64,000 nt of DNA. Source: Anisus vortex (Eukaryota; Mollusca; Gastropoda; Planorbidae). Shown piece by piece: positions 56,588-64,000 of the stretch. The position numbers and the translations under genes were made by a program. Below the pieces are notes generated by a model that made no database searches, was not told the DNA's origin, and was given only the letters and a program-made list of their open reading frames with translations. Location: NCBI GenBank assembly GCA_949126835.1, contig OX421497.1, positions 12,123,132-12,187,131 of the forward strand, in the 5' to 3' direction. Each line of letters begins with the position of its first letter. Position 1 is the stretch's first letter.

Positions 56588-57909
56588 CTTATATAAAAAG
56601 GACAGATGTATAAAATGTTAACACCATAAACACAACCAGATGGAATCTAGCGGAATGATACAATGCGTTAACGGTAGAAGTAATTATGCCAGAGGTCTCA
56701 GAAACCTCTGCACAGACATGCCAAGCATGACAGTATATTGGCACAGCGTAGAAGTGAAATTTTTTGACGTACGATTAGGACAAAGTCGAAATGTTTACTA
56801 TACCTCAATATATTCTTATGCTTGTTTTCTTTTTAAACAAAACTGAAAAAAATATATAACAGTAATGTCGGAAAAAGTAGGAAGCTAACTACATGTATCT
56901 TGACAAGATTGGTAGAAACTACAAACAAAATTTTATGTCAAAAGAGACGAGAGAAAAAACAACATAAAATAAAACTTCAGGGAGTAAATAGAACACACCT
57001 GTGGGTTAAAGGTACAAGTTACAGGTACGGTGGTATGTACTGTTCAGAAGTTATACTGCATGACTTGTATTGCTTTATGTAATATCAGGTTTTCTAAGGT
57101 CAGTTGTACTTTTATTCAAAAGCGAGACTATATAGGTCAAACATCAGGTCGCGCCAATCTCCGACCGATATATTTATATTATTATCTTAATAAGTTCCAC
57201 CCAAATATTGTAATGAAATCGTCTTGTTCAAATCTACGTGAGGCCGCAAGGAAGTGAGTGTCTGGGGGGGGGGGGGAAGTAGGGGTGGGGGAATGTTTCT
57301 TTTATCATTAACCAGCGCAGTAGGTGTCTAAACGAATGTCAAGTTATTACAGAGATACGAGTTGTATAGCTTAGCGCTTATAAATTTAGTCATGTTATGG
57401 AGTGGTGAATAAATAACATTCTCACTTGATTCAAAAACACGGTACAGGTTTGTTTAGAGTTGGATTTCAATGCCTGTTAATCTAAGTTAGGTGGCCTACT
57501 TTAAACAAATTATATTACTTACGAACCCCATTGTTTATATTCTTATTGCTATATTATCTGTGGGGCGATGCGATTCCTTACCATCAAGCCCGAACATGGG
57601 AAAGTTGCAGGGGGGGGGGGTCCATACTATTAAAACAGACTCGTGGCTATGTAGGGCGCTATACTCCTCTGTATAGAAGGGGCGTCTTTATTATAGTTCA
57701 TAGGTATAGCAGACTTATTCATACGACACCTATACATTCACCTATTTAAGCCATTGAAATCCACTCAGTCCAGCAGACTATGTCTTCGGCGAGACAAGGA
57801 CTGTTGACCTTACATGGGGCTCAACTCAGTTGCTCTGAATCTAGCACGCTGGTGCTATTCTTCTTGAAGCTCTCCGCTACTCCATGGCGTTGGAGGGCCA
57901 CACGACTAA
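56588..57909. other. Spacer, no gene recognised
   Basis: G runs at 57265-57277 and 57611-57620. Short frames at 56640-57257 and 57491-57749 show no known motifs. Confidence 0.4.
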
Positions 57910-58567
57910 AGTCTAAGCCACACTATACTCAAGGAATCACGTTTTCACTGGAATCATGATTCAGCAAATCACTAGAATTTGTTTCAGAGCGAATCAGAAA
58001 TACGCTGTTTCACAATCAGCCATGCCACACGTAAAACACGATTCACAGAAAATCACGACGCGCAATTTTATTTTCAAAAGAATCAAGAAAGTGATGAGAG
58101 GGACTGGTCTTGACGCGCCATTTTATGTTCAAGAATAATGGATTCTAGCAGTGACGACGAAGTAAACTTGGTATGTCCCACTGCATCTGTTCTACTTAAA
58201 GCAAAAAGAAAACGAAAACGAAAATGGTGGGTGAAACCTTGAATCGAATGAATCGATCTAGGAGCATACCATGCTCTTTTAAGCAAACTGGAAGACGAAG
58301 TTGCTATCTTTGTTTTGTTTTTTAACTAGGCTAATTATCACATGATCTAGTTTGCGCTTCCCATTGGCTGACACAGCTTGAATCACGAATCATAATTCCA
58401 AATTTTAGAACTTGTTCTAAATCTGTGAATCATCGCAAATCACTATTAAAACTGATTCTGGTGAATCAAGTTTCGCGCTATGCCAGATTTGAAACGGGGA
58501 CAATCATCGTGATTTTTTAATTGAATCGCAGCGAATCACTGATTTTGTTTCTAGTGTGGCTTAGCCT
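57910..58567 (+). mobile_element. PIF/Harbinger-type element, 658 bp
   Basis: TIRs AGTCTAAGCCACACTA (left) and the complement of TAGTGTGGCTTAGCCT (right) match at 15 of 16 bases. The 3-bp flank TAA is on both sides (57907-57909 and 58568-58570), the TWA duplication typical of PIF/Harbinger. The word GAATCA or its complement is strongly enriched inside (more than 12 occurrences). A broken N-terminal transposase-like frame lies at 58138-58329. At this size the element is a non-autonomous internal-deletion derivative. Confidence 0.85.
58138..58329 (+). pseudogene. Harbinger (HARBI1-like) transposase N-terminal fragment
   Basis: From ATG at 58138 the frame reads MDSSSDDEVNL..., then KRKRKRKWWVKP, a stop at 58240-58242 where Trp is expected, a second stop at 58249-58251, then IDLGAYHALLSKLEDEVAIF. 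The pattern R-x-W-V-(R/K)-P-W followed by LGAY..L...L is the N-terminal hallmark of HARBI1-like nucleases. The catalytic DDE region is absent. Two nonsense positions and truncation mean it cannot encode a transposase. Confidence 0.75.
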
Positions 58568-58570
58568 TAA

Positions 58571-59214
58571 GTAAAACTGGTACATAATATATTCTCCATC
58601 CACTGTCAACACAAATGACATCATATTGCGCCGCCTGTGTGGTATCTTTGAGGACCAGTGTACCGACTTGACTAACTCTATTTACAACGTATGGGTGGTG
58701 AAAAAAAAAAGGGGGGGCGGGGGGGAGTCTTTGGGCTTTACAGAGAATTCTTAGTTTGGAGACACAGCTTTTGATTGGTTAGACAGTTCGCTCGTGACAC
58801 GAACCAATTTAACGTTATAGTGGCATTACCGCTGTTTTTTGTTATTTTATTTTGTACGTCTGTCTGTCTATCTAGTTCTTGTAGTCTGTGTGTCCAACAA
58901 TTGTAGTCTGTTACGTTTTTATAGATTGTGTTTTCAAAGCGTTTCCAAAATATGCAAGCTTTAACTTTAAACAAATATTTATGTTTTAAGCAGGTTTGTC
59001 AAAATTTCTATACTCTGCATTTCTGTTTCTTTACTGTTAACCCAATACTTTTACCAATTTGTAATACTTTACTGTTCGTGTGTTCTCTATTTCTATGTAC
59101 TGGTACATTTGATGGTTAAATTTGTTTTAAAGATTTCATAAATTAGAAAATAATTATGGTCCTGTATTTACGTTTTTCATTTAAAAAAAAAAAAAAACAT
59201 TTATGCTAAGTTAG
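58571..59214. other. Spacer with G run at 58711-58725
   Basis: Nothing else was recognised. Confidence 0.4.
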
Positions 59215-59345
59215 GCTTTAAAAAAAAAGGATTTATAAAAAAAATAGATTTATAAAAACTTAGATTTATTAAAAAATAGATTGATAAAAAAATAGATTCA
59301 TAAAAAATAGATTTATAAATAATTGATTTATAAAAAAAATAGAGA
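59215..59345. repeat. Imperfect AT-rich repeat, ~16-18 bp
   Basis: Seven or eight units like AAAAAATAGATTTATA with variable A-run length. Confidence 0.85.
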
Positions 59346-60344
59346 TAGTTCGGTATATAATAAGCTATTTGGAGAGTACTCACTGATGACCAGCTAGCTA
59401 GATAGACTAACACAGAGACACAGGCATACACACATATACAGACACACATATACATGTAGAGAGAGATAGAGAAGGGGAAGAGAGAGAGAAGGGAAGAGAT
59501 AGGTGGGAGATAGAGAGGAGAAGATAGGGGGCAGAGAGAAATTGATAGATAGATAGATTTAGAGATAGGTTATTTGCTTCTTAAAGGACAAATATAAGTG
59601 GGCTAAATACAACAATTTGAAGAAAAAACTTGGGAGAAAGAAAAGAAAATGAAAGAGACAGAGAAAGATAAGTATCAGAAAAAAAAAGAGAGAGAGGAGA
59701 AAGGTTACAAATGTTAACTATGCATATTTTGTAGGCTAGACTGGATAATGAATAAGAATGTAACGATTCTTTGCTACTGCCATTCTGACGCCTATGAAAA
59801 AATGCAGACGAAATTTCACATTTTACTTTGATAATCAAATCAGGCAGTCGATCCGTTGGGACAATATACACCCTGTGACTTTAAACCCCCACTTAACTTT
59901 TTATAAACTATTCATTCAACAGAGCGTTTCATAGACCTACTATTGAGTAACAAAGGGGCACTGCATCCCACAGAATAAATATATATACCTATTCTGTGCG
60001 GCATCCTTTCTCTCTCTCTGCTAAAGGGACATCACCCTTAGCAATAGATTTCAAATCCAGTGAGTAGACAACTGCCTCTGCGAGGTCGTATCATCGTATC
60101 TGTCTGTGATCGACATCCTATGACCGTGTGTGTGTCCGTGGCGTGAAGAAGAAAAGTCACCCAAAGAATCTCCATCTCTAGACACATCTCTCCCCGACCC
60201 GTCAATCCAGGCTGGACTTCGGTCATAAGAGGGAAATAATGTGAAGACAACTTATGATCATTTCACTGAGCAGATTTGAATACAAACGCAATTTTTTTAG
60301 TATTTGCCGATAACGTTCAACATAGAATCACATTGGTTCCTTTA
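59346..60344. other. Spacer with purine-rich GA stretches
   Basis: GAGA-rich at 59457-59520 and 59636-59700. No gene was recognised. Confidence 0.45.
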
Positions 60345-60945
60345 TTGAAAAGTCTTATTGAGGAATGACCTTTTCAATAGGTCAGGGGTTATCGTTTTCA
60401 TGAACTTCCGGTTCATTTCCGGCCATACTCTGAAAAAGAATCTTTTCCGCTTTTGTCGGTGTTTGACGATTTATTTTAACCTTGTCGTCCAGTTTTGGTG
60501 GTCTTTTAGAATATAAAAAGGCTACAAGACTAGTTATGAAGAATATGTTTTTTTTTTTTAACATCAAAGTGAGTACACGATAATTTTTAGGATAATTTTT
60601 AGTCGACGTGTAAGTCGCGTTAAGTTGAATTTAGCTTGCTTTATAAAATAAAGTTATCAGGAGCAATGGCTCTTGGTTATCAAAAATCATGATCTACGAA
60701 ATAGATACATAAAGACACAAAACGAAAATTCTTTTGCAGCACGCAATACGTTTGGGATTTACAAAAAAAATGGGTGATTCTTCACATCTGACGTTCGCTA
60801 TCCATCGTTTTTCATTCGGCAACATCTTTTGGAAATGAAATAAATTTAATCCAGTAGATCTTTTCTTACTCACAGTAAAACCAGTATCGCAGCACACAGA
60901 CATGTTTTGTTAGTAAATGAACGAATAGGAGCGGGAATGTTGATA
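60345..60945 (-). mobile_element. THAP-domain repeat copy 2 (no SINE)
   Basis: Collinear with 32805-33655 without the SINE. The right part codes a THAP N-terminus. The left part (about 60385-60520) codes KRPPKLDDKVKINRQTP... preceded on the minus strand by a pyrimidine-rich stretch and AG (TTCTAAAAG), a plausible 3' splice site shared with copy 1. This supports a two-exon source gene or transposon. Confidence 0.65.
60766..60903 (-). pseudogene. THAP zinc-finger N-terminal fragment, copy 2
   Basis: MSVCCDTGF..., FHFQK, EKRWIANVR, ESPIF matches copy 1 position by position. The second zinc-binding Cys (CCATGC in copy 1) is replaced by Phe (CCDTGF), and a frame disturbance is likely after FQK. 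It is more decayed than copy 1. Confidence 0.7.
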
Positions 60946-61185
60946 CGCAATCAACTTGTATGTTCGACATGCATGAATAATCATTAAGACTGGGCAATTA
61001 AAAAACTGTACCAACATTCCTTTATATAAAATTTACAAAGTTATGCAATCTCTCTCTATATATATATTATTATATATATAGCTTTGTGTGTTATTAACCA
61101 ATCAAATAAAATTGTTTTATTTAAAGACACGTGACCTTATTGCCTTATTATTTTCCTTTGCAATGTGACTTAGCACATGTGTACT
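60946..61185. other. Spacer with TATA repeats at 61058-61080
   Basis: Nothing else was recognised. Confidence 0.4.
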
Positions 61186-61245
61186 CGCTAGCTGAGTGGA
61201 TAGCATATTGGACTGCCATGTGGTCGACATGGGTACTATTCTTTT
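61186..61245 (+). mobile_element. Possible tRNA-like fragment
   Basis: GCTAGCTGAGTGGATAGCAT resembles an A-box region (TAGCTGAGTGG), with TCGACATGGGTACT downstream as a very weak B box. A single copy; it could be a SINE head remnant. Confidence 0.35.
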
Positions 61246-62392
61246 TCTTTCAAGTGCCAGAGATGTGACAATGAACAATAGATAGAGCCTTTTCTCAAGG
61301 AAAGGTTTCCACAGACACAACCAATGATGCATGGCTGGTGAAATCACAAGAGCGCATATCTAATCGTTTTCCAAGACTATGGAGCTAATTATGATGACAT
61401 TAAAAACTGAAAAACTGATATGTACCTGACACTAAAAACGACCGGGAAAATGGTGCCGCCTCTCCAATCCATCGAATGTTGTTTCTAAGTGGAATTCTGA
61501 ACACAAATCTTGTGAGACAAATTCTATGAAAGGGGGTATCTCTGTATTATTATACTAGCCTAATTTACCCGGTGTTGTCAAGAAAGGTATTGAGATAAAT
61601 TAATTCATTAAAATGTAAAGATGCCAAAGTAGTGTTTATGATACAATTAATGTAGTCAAATTTATTTCAACTATTGAGTTTTTTTTGTGTGTGTATTTGT
61701 GGGGGGGGGGGGTGTAGGAAGGGGATATTAGAAAACAAACAAACATGTTCGGTCCATTTCTATTGGGGTTAAAACACATAAACTCTAAAAATATTGGCTT
61801 GGATGATATTTATATTTTCTGAAACTCTAATAAAGTTAAAATTAGAAGAGAAGCAAAAATAACAAAACAAAAAAAAAAAAAATAACGAAATAACATTAAT
61901 TAGAAATACTAATAATATAGACCTAAAGTTTGATATATATCATGACAAAACAACAACAACAAACACTGATACGTAGAAAAATGGTATTAAATGTCCTTGT
62001 ATTCTTTTTCGTTATTTAACTCTTGAACGCCTACGTGTTTCTTTGAGGAATTCTAATTATACATCACCCAAATTAACCCTCATTAACCTTTTGTTTGTTT
62101 TTCTCTATATTCTCCCCAGCTTCTCGCCTTTTTCCTGGTCTTTCCCACTTTTATGTTTTATAACTACATAATATACACTTTCCTGTCCTCTGTTGATTAT
62201 AATAATTGTCTCTGTGAAGTCTTATCTTCTATCAAGTTGTTTACATAACTTGAAAACAATACTATTTTCGGCTAAATAGTTTATGGATAAGATTAATAGG
62301 CCTACCATTGGTTTGACATAATCAAATAGTCTACAGTTTATGTTAACAAACTTTAAGTTAGTCATCATAAGCATAGATTTATAATGTATAAC
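61246..62392. other. AT-rich spacer
   Basis: G run at 61700-61712, A run near 61871-61883. No gene was recognised. Confidence 0.4.
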
Positions 62393-62587
62393 CAAGAATT
62401 ATAATAAGATGGACCGCTTGCTCAATTCTTATTTTTAACTCTTAATTGTGTTGTTTAATTGTTTCGTTGTGCAGCAAAAAATGACTCCTAAACTTGCCTA
62501 TAGACTTCCGCTGTATACAACTTTCGATTTTAATCTTAATTTTCCATTCAGAATATCATAGCGAATTACTAAACCGGAAGTGTAGAG
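62393..62587. mobile_element. 300-bp TIR element, copy 2 (interrupted)
   Basis: It starts AAGAATTATAATAAGATGGA and is collinear with the reverse complement of 41312-41611 up to CTAAACCGGAAGTGTAGAG, where a hAT element begins. The other half should lie beyond the window. Confidence 0.78.
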
Positions 62588-64000
62588 CAGGCGTCGGTAA
62601 CCTAAGGCGCGCAGAGCGTTTTCAATGCACGCGAGAGGTGCTTTTTATTGATAAAAAAACAACAACATTTTCCGGTTCTGAATGTGGAAATCTGACTCTT
62701 GAAGCCAAAGTTTCCGAATGACATAGTGACACATTTCAGTGAGTTGAATGTGCATTTACAAGAACCACTGAAATGGATTTGCATTGAAACTGGACATATC
62801 TTGCCGTGAAATCAATTTAAAAAAATGTAATTACATGTACATCCCTATATTAAAGCATTTATTAAGATAGATAGTTGGGCTCGTTCAGAAGTACATCGAC
62901 TCACTCAAAGCGGAGTTTTCTAATCAAAGGCAAGACTTTCAAATTGATGGACTAATTTGTTCATACCACATTAAGCCTAACTGGTTTGATCTTGCTACAA
63001 CTTTCTTAGATGTAGATCTTTTATTTTAACCCTTCCTGTACCGACCTACTTCTATCTATGCTGCCTTCAGTTCCGCTATATACGCGCCCGGGACTGTAAG
63101 GGTTAAGTTGTGGGATATTGGCGATTTAAAAATGGAGCAAGTTGAATTTTAAACATTGAAAAATGGGCATTGACGAAAAAAATCTGGAAGGAAGCTGCTA
63201 ATAAAGTAATCTTCTATTCTCAACTGCTAGGCATTCGATCTTTTACTTTCAGCTTTTGGTTCAACTTACAATTGGGAACAGATTTTTTTCGCACATGAAA
63301 GCTATTTTAAGCATACAAAGAGGTCACCTACACTTGACCGCTCATCTTCTTTTATTAAATTAATTTAATTTTAATTAATTCTAAAACAAATTTATTTCTA
63401 TTTTAAATTTAATAAATATAAGAGACGTATTTAAAAGCACTGTATTAAGTAATTTCTGTAATTATAAATGTTGAAACGATAAACTCGTTAAATGGACACA
63501 CAGTTAATGCAGGAAATGTTTCTTTACAAAGGTTTAACGTAAATCATTTTAATAATCTAATAATTAAATCTTGTAATGAAAATCTTAAATGTTGGATTTA
63601 TACAAAGAAATAATTACCAATTAGTAATATTTGTTATATTATAAAACAAAAGGTGTTTGGCATCACTACTGAATCAAATGTGGAACCTTGTTTTTTATTA
63701 AAGGGAGATAATTAATTTGTTCTCTTTGCGCTATTTATTTTTTATTTTGTTTTCTATTATAAAAACATTAATGTGTTACAATTTATAACTTTGACATGAT
63801 CAAACTGTAAAATGTATTTAAAAATTATATAATTATTACATAACTAAATAATTTATAAGTATATTTTTAAACATTACATTAACTACTCAATTTGTATGAT
63901 TACTACATATATAATATACATATAATATTAGTGGTTCATACAAACATTTAAAAATATCTCAGTTAAACTGAGATCATAATAAAATTAACATATTCAGGTG
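62588..64000 (-). mobile_element. Buster-like hAT element D (runs off window)
   Basis: It starts CAGGCGTCGGTAACC, the complement of the family 3' end, after GTGTAGAG (62580-62587), whose central TA fits the family target. Order and sequence match the reverse complement of elements A and C to the window edge (for example CTCAGTTAAACTGAG at 63958-63972). The GTGCCAAACTTGGCAC palindrome near the terminus is deleted. No transposase was seen. Confidence 0.9.

Noticed and set aside
61550..61600. Possible Helitron-like end (ACTAGCCTAATTTACCCGG)
   Set aside because: No hairpin before a CTRR end and no partner terminus was found nearby.

Overview
The window is AT-rich animal nuclear DNA with no recognisable intact host gene. 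It is packed with relics of eukaryotic transposons (tRNA-headed SINEs, non-LTR retrotransposon 3' ends, hAT, PIF/Harbinger and Helitron elements, THAP-domain fragments), long minisatellites, microsatellites and G/C homopolymer runs. No operons, ribosome-binding sites or bacterial features are present. The mix fits an invertebrate, and I would guess a gastropod mollusc from the style of the SINE and LINE families. That taxonomic guess is inference and was not tested.

Layout. 0-5 kb: SINE-A copies, a GC-rich block that also occurs as Helitron cargo, a 28/31-bp minisatellite and a 5'-truncated hAT. 5-15 kb: two hAT elements with perfect 8-bp target duplications. The first holds a LINE fragment; the second holds a Helitron, a LINE fragment, an unknown repeat and a SINE. 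15-24 kb: GATA and CA repeats, a 34-bp minisatellite, another hAT and a 12-bp TG-rich array. 24-36 kb: SINEs (one with a 9-bp target duplication), a 21-bp ACGCGT-containing array, and a THAP pseudogene split by a SINE. 36-45 kb: a TIR element, a decayed TAATCC-rich array, a 42-bp minisatellite, a 300-bp TIR element and a dead LINE. 45-54 kb: two more Helitron copies, SINEs, and a 76-bp array open in all three forward frames. 54-64 kb: a LINE 3' end, a hAT deletion derivative, a Harbinger element with a broken transposase N-terminus, a second THAP pseudogene, and a hAT inserted into a copy of the 300-bp element.

The clearest mechanistic signals are two. First, three Helitron copies have exact A|TC...CTAG|T boundaries, and two of them carry a GC-rich cargo that the third lacks. 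Second, all six insertions of one hAT family have TA at the centre of the flanking 8 bp, the pattern known for Buster-type hATs.

No new defence, biosynthetic or coding system is visible. Nearly all long open frames here are tandem arrays or pieces of transposons. Element boundaries given to the base are those where target duplications or diagnostic ends can be read; the others are approximate.
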